Shown in pieces: positions 8,553 to 18,213 of a stretch of DNA of 52,905 nt; position 1 is the first letter of the stretch; the number at the start of each line of letters is the position of its first letter. The translations under genes were made by a program, and so were the position numbers. Source of the DNA: an uncultured Granulosicoccaceae bacterium (GTDB lineage: Bacteria; Pseudomonadota; Gammaproteobacteria; Granulosicoccales; Granulosicoccaceae); NCBI GenBank assembly GCA_937927895.1, contig CALGKA010000115.1:1-52905 (forward strand), given 5' to 3'. Below the pieces are notes generated by a model. The model did no database searches and was not told the DNA's origin. It saw nothing but the letters and a program-made list of their open reading frames with translations.

Positions 8553-10367
8553 ATGAACACTGAAGTAAAACAAGAATGGATTGAGGATCTTTGCCTGATT
8601 GACGACACCATCAGTGTTGGCGGGACATCAAAAAAATCGATCAAGGCAGAACTAGCCAGCTACAAATTTGAACTACAACGTCTACGCGCAGAAAATGCAA
8701 AGTATCGAAGTCAGTTTGATTCGGCCCCTATTAGCTATTTTACTATAGACCGGTTATTGAATATTCATGGTCTTAATAGCGCGGGCAGAAAATTATTGCG
8801 ATATTCAACAGATCAAAAAAAATATCAGCCATTCATTGCTCACATAAATTCTGCTGATCACCTGAAAATACAAAAGCATGTTAATGCAGTGATGGCGGGT
8901 AATAAAGCTACACTTCGAACCAGTATCATCAGCGATGGGAAATCGATACCCGTAATGCTGCATTCAACGCCCACCCAGGTTCCAGGGAGCCCCGGCTTTG
9001 TTTGCCAAACAGCGATGATGGACGTAAGCGAAGAAAAAGCAGCTGTTGAACAACTACAGCTAGCAAACAATAGTTTGCATCACACGGTATACCATGACTC
9101 ACTCACTGGTTTGCCTAATCGATTATTCTTTAATGCGAAGCTAAATAGTTCGTTGTTGCAGATCAAGAATACCGATAAAAAAGTAGCGCTGTTACTGCTG
9201 GATATGGACAGATTCAAACAAGTAAATGAATCCCTTGGTCATAAAGTGGGGGATCAGCTGCTTAAAGAGGTGGTGCGGCGCTTAAAAGGTACGATAAGAC
9301 AGGCAGATGCCGTTGCACGTTTAGGTGATGATGAATTCGCCGTTATTGTAGAGCAGGTGGATTCACTTGCAGAAGTATCACAAATCGCCAACCAAATTAT
9401 TAGGAAGCTTGCACAGCCTTACCGTTCGGGTTGCCAGGAAATTTTCACTACAGCAAGTGTTGGTATCAGTATTTACCCTACCGATACAATTGAAAACGAT
9501 GAGTTGATTCGTTTTTCACACGCCGCAATGACCCATGCAAAGTCGCGTGGTTCTAATTGTGTGGAATTCTTTAACAACAAACTGATTTCGCTAAAGCGTA
9601 GGAATTTTGAACTTGAAAGTGAGCTTCGCGTAGCACTAAGAGAATCTCAGTTTGAACTATATTTTCAACCACAGCTTTCACTAGCTAATCACAAAATTGT
9701 AGGCTTCGAAGCGTTGCTTCGTTGGAATCATCCGGTGCGCGGGCAGTTAAGTCCGGAATCTTTCATTGAAATTGCCGAACGCACCGGTGTTATTGATGCA
9801 CTAGGGGAGTGGATTCTGAGAGATGCCTGTCAAAAGCTTTGCAAGCTAAGGGAGGCGGGTTTTGATGATATTCGTATAAGCGTTAATGTATCTGCGAAGC
9901 AATTTAGTGCGGGTGATTTACAAAAGAAAATAGCGACTATTATCGCAGAAACCGAGATTCCAGCTCACATGCTTGAGTTAGAGCTGACTGAGTCTGCGCT
10001 ATTGGTTGACGCGACCAGTAGCATTGACGTACTAAATGAATTACGCGCGACCGGTATCGAATTTGCGATAGATGACTTTGGTACTGGCTATTCCTCTTTT
10101 AGTCGCTTACGTCAGCTGCCGCTATCCAGGCTTAAGATAGATAAATCGTTTATTCAGGGTATGCCTGTCAATCAAGATGATAATTCGATAGTTAAAGCAA
10201 TAATTTCTGTGGCGCATGAAATGGGCATGGAAGTGGTTTCAGAAGGGGTGGAAACAGCGGCTCAGCTTGATTTTTTGCGGTCCCTTAAATGCGATATTGT
10301 GCAGGGTTATTATATTAGTAAGCCCGTTGAGTTTGGTTCTGTATTAGCAGTGCTTAGAGCTAAGTGA
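8553..10367 (+). CDS. PAS-GGDEF-EAL cyclic-di-GMP protein with degenerate GDDEF site
   Basis: This 604-residue cytoplasmic protein has no membrane segments. A short coiled region and a PAS-like domain (about 30-160, with SAPISYFTIDRLLNI) precede a GGDEF domain (about 172-340) and an EAL domain (about 350-600). The cyclase motif reads GDDEF at 258-262, replacing the second Gly that the active site normally needs, so cyclase activity is doubtful. An RxxD inhibitory site (RQAD, 249-252) five residues before it is kept, so it may still bind c-di-GMP. The EAL domain looks intact: EALLRW at 386, NVSAKQF, ELTES, DDFGTGYSS at 507-515 and QGYYISKP. The likely net role is a phosphodiesterase tuned by the PAS and GGDEF domains. 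No operon partner is apparent. Confidence 0.92.
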   Translation: MNTEVKQEWIEDLCLIDDTISVGGTSKKSIKAELASYKFELQRLRAENAKYRSQFDSAPISYFTIDRLLNIHGLNSAGRKLLRYSTDQKKYQPFIAHINSADHLKIQKHVNAVMAGNKATLRTSIISDGKSIPVMLHSTPTQVPGSPGFVCQTAMMDVSEEKAAVEQLQLANNSLHHTVYHDSLTGLPNRLFFNAKLNSSLLQIKNTDKKVALLLLDMDRFKQVNESLGHKVGDQLLKEVVRRLKGTIRQADAVARLGDDEFAVIVEQVDSLAEVSQIANQIIRKLAQPYRSGCQEIFTTASVGISIYPTDTIENDELIRFSHAAMTHAKSRGSNCVEFFNNKLISLKRRNFELESELRVALRESQFELYFQPQLSLANHKIVGFEALLRWNHPVRGQLSPESFIEIAERTGVIDALGEWILRDACQKLCKLREAGFDDIRISVNVSAKQFSAGDLQKKIATIIAETEIPAHMLELELTESALLVDATSSIDVLNELRATGIEFAIDDFGTGYSSFSRLRQLPLSRLKIDKSFIQGMPVNQDDNSIVKAIISVAHEMGMEVVSEGVETAAQLDFLRSLKCDIVQGYYISKPVEFGSVLAVLRAK

Positions 10368-10524
10368 ATTTGGAACTTCAGTCTTTACGTCACGTGTTTT
10401 CGTTTGATGGCTTCCTCGCGATCAGCAGCTGCAATTTTGCGAAAGATGACAAACAGGCTTCACGGTTGTGTTTAGTCTATAGTGACTAAAAATAACGGTG
10501 TGTGTGGCTAGATGAGTATCTATT

Positions 10525-11334
10525 TTGACTGAATCTGATGATTACCTTAGTCACGTTGATACAGTCGTTCGCATAGCCAAAAATGCCGGGCTTGAAATAC
10601 TCGAGCTGTTTTCAAAAGAGATTAAGGTAAATCAAAAGGAGGACCTAACCCCCTTAACAGCAGCCGATTTGGCAGCCAACAAGCTTATTGTGCAACAGTT
10701 GGCAACTATTGATGCAGAACTTCCTATCCTTTCTGAAGAATCGTGTGATGTCGCATTCAGTGATCGTAGTAAATGGAAAACCTACTGGCTAGTAGATCCA
10801 CTGGATGGCACAAAAGAATTCATTAAAAAAAACGGTGAGTTCAGCGTAAATATCGCGCTCATTCATAACGGCAAACCAATTATGGGAGTGGTACATGCTC
10901 CGGTTCTTGATATCACTTATTGGGGCAGTAAGGGCGGTGGTGCGTGGAAACAAGTAGGTAATGAACTGCCACGTAAAATAGAAGTACGCACCGCAGCCGA
11001 TGACACTGTCACTGTCGCACTCGGATGGGCAGACAGAAGCGGCCCGCGTTTAAGACAATTTCTTGAAAGCCTTGGCAAATACGATTCCATTCGAATGGCT
11101 GGCGCATTGAAATCGTGCCTGGTCGCTGAAGGGCGGGTAGATATTTATGCCTGCTTAGGTCCCACAGGCGAGTGGGACACTGGTGCTGCGCAATGCATAG
11201 TAGAAGAGGCCGGTGGTGAAGTAACAGATACGTATATGAAAGCGCTTAGATACAACACCAAAGAGTCTTTGTTGAATCCATACTTTTTTGTTTTTGGAAA
11301 GAGTGATCGGCTGTGGTCGGCATATTTAGACTGA
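10525..11334 (+). CDS. cysQ: 3'(2'),5'-bisphosphate nucleotidase CysQ
   Basis: This Mg2+-dependent, Li+-sensitive phosphatase removes the 3' phosphate from 3'-phosphoadenosine 5'-phosphate, a by-product of sulfate assimilation. The 269-residue product keeps the family motifs: ILSEESCDV near residue 71, WLVDPLDGTKEFIKKNGEFSVNIAL near 90 and GEWDTGAAQCIVEEAGGE near 212. It is slightly longer than E. coli CysQ (246). The only sensible start is a TTG at 10525; the ATG at 10512 is out of frame and meets a stop. The ribosome site is weak. It stands alone, with a tandem repeat array just after its stop. Confidence 0.9.
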   Translation: MTESDDYLSHVDTVVRIAKNAGLEILELFSKEIKVNQKEDLTPLTAADLAANKLIVQQLATIDAELPILSEESCDVAFSDRSKWKTYWLVDPLDGTKEFIKKNGEFSVNIALIHNGKPIMGVVHAPVLDITYWGSKGGGAWKQVGNELPRKIEVRTAADDTVTVALGWADRSGPRLRQFLESLGKYDSIRMAGALKSCLVAEGRVDIYACLGPTGEWDTGAAQCIVEEAGGEVTDTYMKALRYNTKESLLNPYFFVFGKSDRLWSAYLD

Positions 11335-11374
11335 TTGGTTCGATAATCAGAATCGTTGATGGTTTGGTCTTTTG

Positions 11375-12340
11375 GAGCACAACATAGCAATGTACTTAAG
11401 CAGCTTTACAACCTTTTAACGAGTAATGCACGTCACAGGAAACCCACAAGCGTTAGCGTGGGACTGACCACCCCAATCTCACCACGCTTCGTATCCAAAA
11501 CCGAACTGCACAACACCATAATTCAATAGTTCGAGAAACATTATTCAAACTCAGAATGCATACAGGCCAGTCCCTCGCTTACGCTGGCGGGCTTCCTAAC
11601 AAACACTGCATGGGAATCTATCGAGCACAACATAGCAATGTACTTAAGCGGCATTGCTGCCTTTTTAACGAGTAATGCACGTCACAGGAAACCCACTAGC
11701 GTTAGCGTGGGACTGACCACCCCAATCTCACGACGCTTCGTATCCAGAACCGAACTGCACAAAACCAAAATTCAATAGTTCGAGAAACATTATTCAAAAT
11801 CAGAATTCATACGAGTCAGTCCCACGCTCACGCTTGTGGGTTTCCTGACGATCATTGCATGGAAATCCAACGAGCACTAAATCGAAATGTACTTAAGCAG
11901 CTTTGCTGCCTTTTCGAGTAATGTACGTCAAAGGAAACCCACAGGCGTAAGCGTGGGACTGACCACCCCAATCTCACCATGCTTCGTATCCAAAACCGAA
12001 CTGCACAAAACCAAAATTCAATAGTTCGAGAAACATCATTCAAACTCAGAATTCATACAGGTCAGTCCCTCGCTCACGCTGGCGGGCTTCCTAACAATCA
12101 CTGCATGGGAATCTATCGAGCACAACATAGCAATGTACTTAAGCAGCTTTACAACCTTTTAACGAGTAATGCACGTCACAGGAAACCCACAAGCGTTAGC
12201 GTGGGACTGACCAACCCAATCTCACCATGCTTCGTATCCAAAACCGAACTGCACGAAGCTAAAATTCCATGCGCCCAAGCTACATCAATCAATCTCAGAA
12301 TGCATACAGGTCAGTCCCTCGCTTACGCTTAAGGGCTTCC
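11375..12340. repeat. Tandem array, four ~248-bp units with inverted REP-like motifs
   Basis: Four units begin with GAGCAC at 11375, 11623, 11872 and 12118 (spacings 248, 249 and 246 bp) and keep the same order. Each holds GCAATGTACTTAAGC, then a REP-like motif (AGGAAACCCACAAGCG... GGGACTGACC), a middle part with TTCAATAGTTCGAGAAACA, and an inverted REP-like motif (AGTCCCTCGCTTACGC... GGGCTTCCT). The units differ by scattered substitutions, so the array is not very recent. The short reading frames across it are broken and shifting, and I see no gene. It fills the gap between cysQ and the 3' end of rhlE. Confidence 0.9.
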
Positions 12341-12394
12341 TGAAATGAAAGATGACGAACACGCTTTAATGAGAAGCTTAGTAGTCGGATACAA

Positions 12395-12451
12395 AATAGA
12401 GCCGCCGGCAGGGCAAACCACACCCATCAGCCGCCTGCAAGGCAACCAAAA
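12395..12451 (-). repeat. Short head of the gene-3'-end repeat family after rhlE
   Basis: Read on the minus strand just after the rhlE stop, TTGCCTTGCAGGCGGCTG is followed by TTTGCCCTGCCGGCGGCT. These are the opening and closing words of the GC-rich head of the long repeats at 18214 and 35766, here without the rest of the element. Confidence 0.5.
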
Positions 12452-13753
12452 CTATGAAGCCTTCCGCTGCCGAGGTGCACGACCTTTCCCAGACGCACCT
12501 TTAGGTGCCCCCCCATTACCGGCCCCATTCTTAGAAGAACGGTTACGATTCCGACTAGGCCGTGGCTTACGTTTTTCAACCGTTGTGCCTAACGTTTCTG
12601 TATGCCCTGTAAAGCCTTCAATTTCGACCTTAGGAATACTGCGTCCGATAAGCTTTTCAATTCCTTTAAGCAACTTTAGTTCATCAATATTGACTAATGA
12701 AACGGCTTGTCCTTCGCTGCCGGCACGTCCGGTGCGGCCAATACGGTGAACGTAGTCTTCAGATACATGTGGGAGTTCGTAGTTTACTACGTTCGGGAGA
12801 TGCTCTATATCGATACCGCGTGCGGCGATATCTGTAGCGACTAATACCTGCAGCGAGCCGTCTTTGAATCTTGCCAGTGCCTTGGTGCGTGCGGCTTGGC
12901 TTTTATTGCCATGAATGGCCATTGATTCTATGCCATCTTTGCCCAATTGTTCGGCAAGTCGGTTAGCGCCGTGTTTGGTTTTGGTGAATACTAATACTTG
13001 GAACCAATCATGTTGTTTTATTAGTTTGCTGAGCAAGGCACGCTTGCGGCTTTTATCGACCAGATGAACCGTTTGATCTACAAGTTCTGATGCCGTGTTG
13101 CGTGGCGTTACTGAAACTTCACCTGGCTGGTTTAATAAACCGTGCGCTAGCTTGCGTATATCGTTTGAAAAAGTAGCTGAGAATAAAAGCGACTGACGCT
13201 GTTTCGGTAGCATCTTTAAGACTTTTTTAATATCGTGAATAAAGCCCATATCAAGCATGCGGTCTGCTTCATCCAGTACCAGGATGTCTATCTGTGAGAG
13301 ATTAACGATGTTCTGGCCAACAAGATCCAGTAGGCGTCCTGGTGTAGCTATAAGAATATCAACCGGCTTACGCAATGCCATGCGTTGTGGGTTAATGTTT
13401 ACGCCGCCGAATACAACAAAACTTTTAAGCGGCAAATGTGTACCGTATGTCTTTACCGACTCTGCAATCTGCGCTGCAAGTTCGCGAGTTGGTGTCAAAA
13501 TCAGGCAGCGCGGTTTGCCGGGTTTTGGTCGGTCTTGGTGTAATTCGGTTAAGCGTTGCAAGAGCGGCAAAGTAAAGCCCGCGGTTTTGCCAGTGCCAGT
13601 TTGTGCAGCTGCAAGCAAATCACCCCCATCAAGAACCAGTGGAATGGCCTTGGCTTGGATAGGGGTTGGTGTGGTATAGCCAGTATCGGCAATAGCTTTT
13701 AGTAGAGCAGGCGCTAGGCCTAGCTCTGCGAATTTTGTGAGATCAGCAGACAA
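12452..13753 (-). CDS. rhlE: DEAD-box RNA helicase, RhlE type
   Basis: This 433-residue ATP-dependent RNA helicase has all the DEAD-box motifs in order: Q motif GYTTPTPIQ, motif [25 protein letters not shown], motif [27 protein letters not shown], and motif [12 protein letters not shown]. The C-terminal tail, from about residue 375, is rich in Arg, Lys, Asn and Gly, as in RhlE proteins acting on ribosomes and mRNA decay. The start is a TTG at 13753; no in-frame ATG lies nearby upstream, and the TTG gives a normal N terminus. The gene stands alone on the minus strand. The exact subfamily name is less certain than the helicase call. Confidence 0.92.
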   Translation of the reverse strand: MSADLTKFAELGLAPALLKAIADTGYTTPTPIQAKAIPLVLDGGDLLAAAQTGTGKTAGFTLPLLQRLTELHQDRPKPGKPRCLILTPTRELAAQIAESVKTYGTHLPLKSFVVFGGVNINPQRMALRKPVDILIATPGRLLDLVGQNIVNLSQIDILVLDEADRMLDMGFIHDIKKVLKMLPKQRQSLLFSATFSNDIRKLAHGLLNQPGEVSVTPRNTASELVDQTVHLVDKSRKRALLSKLIKQHDWFQVLVFTKTKHGANRLAEQLGKDGIESMAIHGNKSQAARTKALARFKDGSLQVLVATDIAARGIDIEHLPNVVNYELPHVSEDYVHRIGRTGRAGSEGQAVSLVNIDELKLLKGIEKLIGRSIPKVEIEGFTGHTETLGTTVEKRKPRPSRNRNRSSKNGAGNGGAPKGASGKGRAPRQRKAS

Positions 13754-14038
13754 ATGAGGTAACCGGGGGTAGGAATTCAGTGATTATAGACGTATCAACT
13801 GGATAATATTGTGGCGGTTATGTTTGTAACAAGCCCTAGTATCAAGGATTTACGTTTGGCTGCGTAGGATAGCACGAAGCCTTGCAAACCTTGCTATTTC
13901 CAACGCCATGATGAGCTATTGCTTGGATCCCGTGGTCGCGTCGCTTGTAGGGTCGTGAGAAGCGATATCATTGAGCGATTGTCGCCATTGTTAATCAATG
14001 CCAGCGGTATGCGCATTTCAAAACGACGAACCGTCAGG
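13754..14038. other. Intergenic region, 285 bp, possible gene remnant
   Basis: The region lies between the end of the protease gene (14039) and the start of rhlE (13753), both on the minus strand. On that strand a frame runs from inside the protease gene to 13894, but it has no recognisable domain, so I do not call it a gene. The rest presumably carries the rhlE promoter. Confidence 0.3.
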
Positions 14039-16102
14039 TTAGTTTGGAAATTGTTTAGTGATACAAGTATTTGCACCGTCCCAGCCCCAGCCGTCACCAT
14101 CGGTATCGACACACCTAGAAGGTGTAAGTGTACTTGTGGGTGTGGTGCTATTTGCTGCTAGAGGATCTGTGCCGTTAATGAACTCAACAAAGTTGCTGGT
14201 GCCGTCGCCATCGAAATCTTCAAATCCATCTTCAATTCCATTGCCGTCTGTATCGGGATTGTTGGGGTCGGTGCCAATATAAACTTCTTCGACTTGAAAA
14301 AGGCCGTCATTGTCATGGTCGCTATCGGGCTCAATTTCTGTGTCGTTGATTAAGCAAGAGTGTGCGCCATCCCATCCCCAGCCGTCACCATCTGCATCTA
14401 TGCAGATGTTAGGTTTGTCTGTATCAGTGGAGGAAGGGTCATCCGTAATCAAGCAAGTGGCCGTACCGTTCCAACCCCAGCCGTCACCGTCTGTATCTAT
14501 GCAGGTACTTGTCGCGTAATCGTCATTGAGAACCGGGCCGCCAGTGACGGGTAGGGTGCATGACTCTGTACCGTTCCAACCCCAGCCATCGCCGATAATA
14601 CCGGTGTCCACGCAGGTAGCGATCGGATTGCCGGCTATATCAACAATCGGATCCACTGAGTCAACTGGATCTGATGTTACAGTGTTACTGCCAATTTCAA
14701 GCGTATAGCCCGCAGCCTCGTCGCCTGTCACAACAATGTATACCGTCGATATAGTAGTGATATCACACCGATCAATTGGGCTCATTAGAGAGGACTGGCA
14801 CAGCAGGTTTGTGTTTGCTTGGTCTGAATAGACTTCCAGGTCTGCGTCACCAGTGACAGAGTTGAGTTCTATATAATCTGCACCTGTCACTAGATAATAA
14901 TCCCGCGCTCCAGTGGCGACTGTAGTCGCTATTGCAGTGCCAACTTCTAGTTCAGTGTATTGTACCGGGGTTGGTGGTTCAGCAATGCCGGCAGACATTT
15001 CTAAAAATGGTGTGTTCTCGGCGAAATATTCAATGCTGTCAGCATTCTTTACTGCGGCGTTAGGGTTAGTGCGCGCGAGGGCTGCTACATCAGTAGAGCC
15101 ATACGCAGTGTCATCAGTGCCGCTAACGAATGGAAAGTGCGATAGCTCATGTAAAATAGTGCCGGCTCTTGAGTCAGTACCTGTTTGAGGTGCACTCCAA
15201 TAAACGCTACATAAATACACTTTGTACGGGTCTATTGGAAAAACATAGGCATAGAAATTTTCACTGCAGCTGCAATCGAATTCTACTGACTCTGTAGACA
15301 TTACATCGGCTGCCCGGTTGTAAGTTCCTTGTACGGTTGAGTATCGGGTATCACTGTAGGTACCGAACCATTGCAAGTAGCGTGGTGATGCGGCGCGTTC
15401 GTTGACGGGTAGGTTAGCCAGGGCCTCTGCGGCGGCAAGTGTTATGGTTTCAGAGGCATTGATATCACTAGCAAGTATGTTTTTCTGTTCTGCAGTGCAG
15501 CTATTGAAACCACTGATTCTCGCGTATTTAATTATCGGTGCTGGTGTTATGTTGACTAACACCGCTGCGCTTTTAGTTTTAATAGTTTTGGTCGTGGCGC
15601 TTGTGCTGTAAACCTTGCGACGTTTCTGGTCTGACGGTGTTTGAACTTGAAGGGTGCCGTTGTAGCTTACGCTGTAGGTGTCTTTTTCTTTAATCTGATA
15701 GTAACGGCTAATGTCGATCTGTGTGCTGTGGTTTTCACCTGCGTTTATAGTGATAAAATCTTCAGGTAGCGGAGTGCCTCTTTTAATGAGTCTGCCTGAA
15801 TAGGTGGCTGACGTTTGCGCTGATTGCTTAGACGCAGCCACCACTTTAAAAACATCATCAGTGAGTTCGGAATCCAGTGGTGTGTCCCAGCGCAATACTG
15901 AAACCGGCTGGCTGCTTGTGTTGGTAACTGTAAACAGGACGCCGTTGCCTTGCGGTTGCAGTTCAACAGCCAGATAGCCTTGTTGAGCAGATGCCACAGA
16001 GGTGAATAGTGCGAAACATGCGGCAACAAGCCAGATGCCAGTGCTTTTTACTAGTGTAGTAAGTGGCAGCAGTCGCATAGCTGTGATGAAAATACTTCTC
16101 AT
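14039..16102 (-). CDS. Secreted aspzincin (M35-type) metalloprotease with calcium-binding tail
   Basis: The product has 687 residues. A signal peptide ends near residue 39 (SVASA, then QQ). Residues 42-160 resemble the propeptide domain of Aeromonas-type M35 proteases. The catalytic domain contains HELSH at 318-322 and GTDDTAYG at 328-335, the complete aspzincin signature (HExxH plus GTxDxxYG), which predicts a zinc peptidase of the peptidyl-Lys/deuterolysin group. Residues 380-475 look like a PPC-type beta domain. The C-terminal part has four copies of a Cys-flanked DGDGWGW[N/D]G motif (about 497-515, 534-550, 567-583, 664-680; the first is GIIGDGWGW) and between them an Asp-rich type 3-like calcium-binding stretch. 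Secretion past the outer membrane is probable. There is no immunity or inhibitor gene beside it. Confidence 0.88.
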   Translation of the reverse strand: MRSIFITAMRLLPLTTLVKSTGIWLVAACFALFTSVASAQQGYLAVELQPQGNGVLFTVTNTSSQPVSVLRWDTPLDSELTDDVFKVVAASKQSAQTSATYSGRLIKRGTPLPEDFITINAGENHSTQIDISRYYQIKEKDTYSVSYNGTLQVQTPSDQKRRKVYSTSATTKTIKTKSAAVLVNITPAPIIKYARISGFNSCTAEQKNILASDINASETITLAAAEALANLPVNERAASPRYLQWFGTYSDTRYSTVQGTYNRAADVMSTESVEFDCSCSENFYAYVFPIDPYKVYLCSVYWSAPQTGTDSRAGTILHELSHFPFVSGTDDTAYGSTDVAALARTNPNAAVKNADSIEYFAENTPFLEMSAGIAEPPTPVQYTELEVGTAIATTVATGARDYYLVTGADYIELNSVTGDADLEVYSDQANTNLLCQSSLMSPIDRCDITTISTVYIVVTGDEAAGYTLEIGSNTVTSDPVDSVDPIVDIAGNPIATCVDTGIIGDGWGWNGTESCTLPVTGGPVLNDDYATSTCIDTDGDGWGWNGTATCLITDDPSSTDTDKPNICIDADGDGWGWDGAHSCLINDTEIEPDSDHDNDGLFQVEEVYIGTDPNNPDTDGNGIEDGFEDFDGDGTSNFVEFINGTDPLAANSTTPTSTLTPSRCVDTDGDGWGWDGANTCITKQFPN

Positions 16103-16429
16103 AACGGTTCGTCCCAGTAACGGTGATCGTAACGGCTTAATGTTCGCACGGGCAGCGGTTAACGAGTGGTTGCAGTGTGAAGAGAATAAGAAACGAGCAT
16201 GGCACGATCGATTGTATCAAAGTGCAGCTTTGATAGATCAACGGCTGGTGTCAAACGTTCTGCCATTTAGTGCAAACTAGTCGACATTTGTGTAAGGATA
16301 TAGTTACATACAGCTAGTATCGACCTTAGAAAGATCTACACCTTTTGTCGCGTGTAACTTGCACATAAACGAATGGACTACAGTGGCAAGCTAGTTTAGC
16401 CACCGTCTACCAGGAAATTTAGAGTCGTT
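16103..16429. other. Intergenic region, 327 bp
   Basis: The region separates the 3' end of ybiT from the protease start, both on the minus strand, so the protease probably has its own promoter here. I see no convincing small gene, structured RNA or repeat. Confidence 0.4.
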
Positions 16430-18040
16430 TTACGAATTGGCAGCTTGTTGAAGTACTGCCTGGCTGGCCAGGAACTCGTCGTATGTGCCAGAAAAGTTAT
16501 TCAGCCTGTTGTCTTTGATCTCTATTATTTGAGTCGCAAGTGACGATACAAATTCTCTATCGTGACTAACAAAGATAATCGTGCCTTCGTAGTGGTCCAG
16601 TGCCAGGTTTAATGCCTCAATTGCTTCCATATCCATATGGTTGGTTGGCTCGTCCAGAATGAGTACGTTGGGTGATGTCATCATTAGTTTGCCAAACAAT
16701 AAACGGTTCTTTTCGCCACCTGAACAGACCTTGGCGGGTTTTTCGAAATCACTGGATGAGAATAATAATTGCCCTAATGTGGCGCGAACAATCTGATCGT
16801 TGTGCGAGGCATTGCGCCATTGGCTCATGTAGTCAAACAGCGTTATGGTATCGCTAAATTCGTTAGTGTTATCTTGCGGAACATAGCCTATAGCCGCGTT
16901 TTCTGACCATTTTATGGTGCCACTCTCGGGTTGTAGTTCTTCAAGCAGGCAGCGCAAGAAAGTAGATTTTCCCACACCGTTTTCACCAATCACTGCGAGC
17001 CGTGCACCGGCCTCAAGCATGAGTTCGCCTTTCTCAAAGAGAGGGGTGTCATCAAATCCTTTAGATAAATTTTCTATCGTAAGTGCTTGGCGAAATAGCT
17101 TCTTTTCCTGGGCAAAGCGAATGTATGGGCTGACCCGACTAGAGTTTTTAATGTCTGCAAGTTCGATTTTTTCAAGTCTTTTAGCGCGCGACGTAGCTTG
17201 CTTAGCCTTAGACGCGTTAGCGGAGAAGCGACTAACAAATTGTTGAAGATCCGCAATCTCTGTTTTCTTTTTTCGGTTTTCGTTTTGTAGCAACTCACGA
17301 GCAGCTGTCGATGCAATCATGAAGTCGTCGTAGTTGCCAGGGTATACCCGTAGCTCGCCGTAATCGATGTCTGCCATGTGCGTGCACACAGTGTTTAAGA
17401 AGTGACGATCGTGCGAGATTATTATCATTGTGCCTTTCTGTCGGCTGAGTACACCTTCCAGCCAACGAATCGCATTGATATCCAGGTTGTTGGTTGGCTC
17501 ATCCAGTAACAGAATGTCAGGTGATGAAAATAATGCCTGTGCCAGCAACACGCGAAGCTTCCAGCCCGGTGCAACATCACTCATAGGGCCCGCATGAAGT
17601 GACTCGTCAATGCCCGCGCCGCTTAGAAATTCACCGGCGCGACTTTCAGCGGTATAGCCATCCATCTCAGCGAATTCGATCTCCAGTTCGCCAACCTTCA
17701 TGCCTTCCTCGTCAGTCATTTCAGGTAAAGCGTAAATGCGTTCGCGTTCCTGTTTAACCTTCCAAAGTTCCGCGTGGCCCATGATCACTGTGTCGAGCAC
17801 AGAGTATTCTTCAAAGGCGAATTGATCCTGACTCAGTTTGCCAATACGTTCATTTGGCGATATAGAAACGTTACCCGCCGTAGACTCAAGTTCGCCGGAT
17901 AAAATATTCATGAATGTAGACTTGCCGCAACCATTCGCGCCAATCAGCCCGTATCGATTGCCGTCGCCGAATTTGACAGAAATATTCTCGAAAAGTGGCT
18001 TAGCGCCAAATTGAATGGTTACGTTAGCAGCGGTGAGCAC
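16430..18040 (-). CDS. ybiT: ABC-F family ATPase YbiT
   Basis: The 536-residue cytoplasmic protein has two ABC ATPase domains joined by the ABC-F linker and no membrane domain. It matches E. coli YbiT nearly along its length: [85 protein letters not shown] and [19 protein letters not shown] in the linker. ABC-F proteins bind the ribosome near the E site and help resolve stalled or difficult translation. The start is a GTG at 18040 with an AGG about eight bases upstream. It is preceded by 2.6 kb of repeats. Confidence 0.94.
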   Translation of the reverse strand: MLTAANVTIQFGAKPLFENISVKFGDGNRYGLIGANGCGKSTFMNILSGELESTAGNVSISPNERIGKLSQDQFAFEEYSVLDTVIMGHAELWKVKQERERIYALPEMTDEEGMKVGELEIEFAEMDGYTAESRAGEFLSGAGIDESLHAGPMSDVAPGWKLRVLLAQALFSSPDILLLDEPTNNLDINAIRWLEGVLSRQKGTMIIISHDRHFLNTVCTHMADIDYGELRVYPGNYDDFMIASTAARELLQNENRKKKTEIADLQQFVSRFSANASKAKQATSRAKRLEKIELADIKNSSRVSPYIRFAQEKKLFRQALTIENLSKGFDDTPLFEKGELMLEAGARLAVIGENGVGKSTFLRCLLEELQPESGTIKWSENAAIGYVPQDNTNEFSDTITLFDYMSQWRNASHNDQIVRATLGQLLFSSSDFEKPAKVCSGGEKNRLLFGKLMMTSPNVLILDEPTNHMDMEAIEALNLALDHYEGTIIFVSHDREFVSSLATQIIEIKDNRLNNFSGTYDEFLASQAVLQQAANS

Positions 18041-18213
18041 TAGAAAAACCTATTGGTTGGTGAGGGAGTTATGCTCTTGCGAGCGTTTGCGTGACATAGC
18101 TCGTGAGCGTGGTGCTTAGCGTGGGTTGAGCTTTGGTGTTCGGTTCAGCCGAGCATTCTAGCACTAGTAGGTGGGGTTTGTGCTTTTTGAGGGTGGCTTT
18201 GTGTTTAATTTGG

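Noticed and set aside
8510..8563. 17-codon leader peptide overlapping the GGDEF-EAL start
   Set aside because: No ribosome site and no stretch of regulatory codons or attenuator hairpins around it.
11375..12340. CRISPR array or integron cassette array
   Set aside because: Units are nearly identical along their full 248 bp, with no variable spacers, no integrase, and no coding cassettes.
13894..14112. 72-codon minus-strand frame overlapping the protease 3' end
   Set aside because: More than a quarter overlaps the protease gene in another frame, and the rest has no recognisable family; possibly a remnant but not supportable as a gene.
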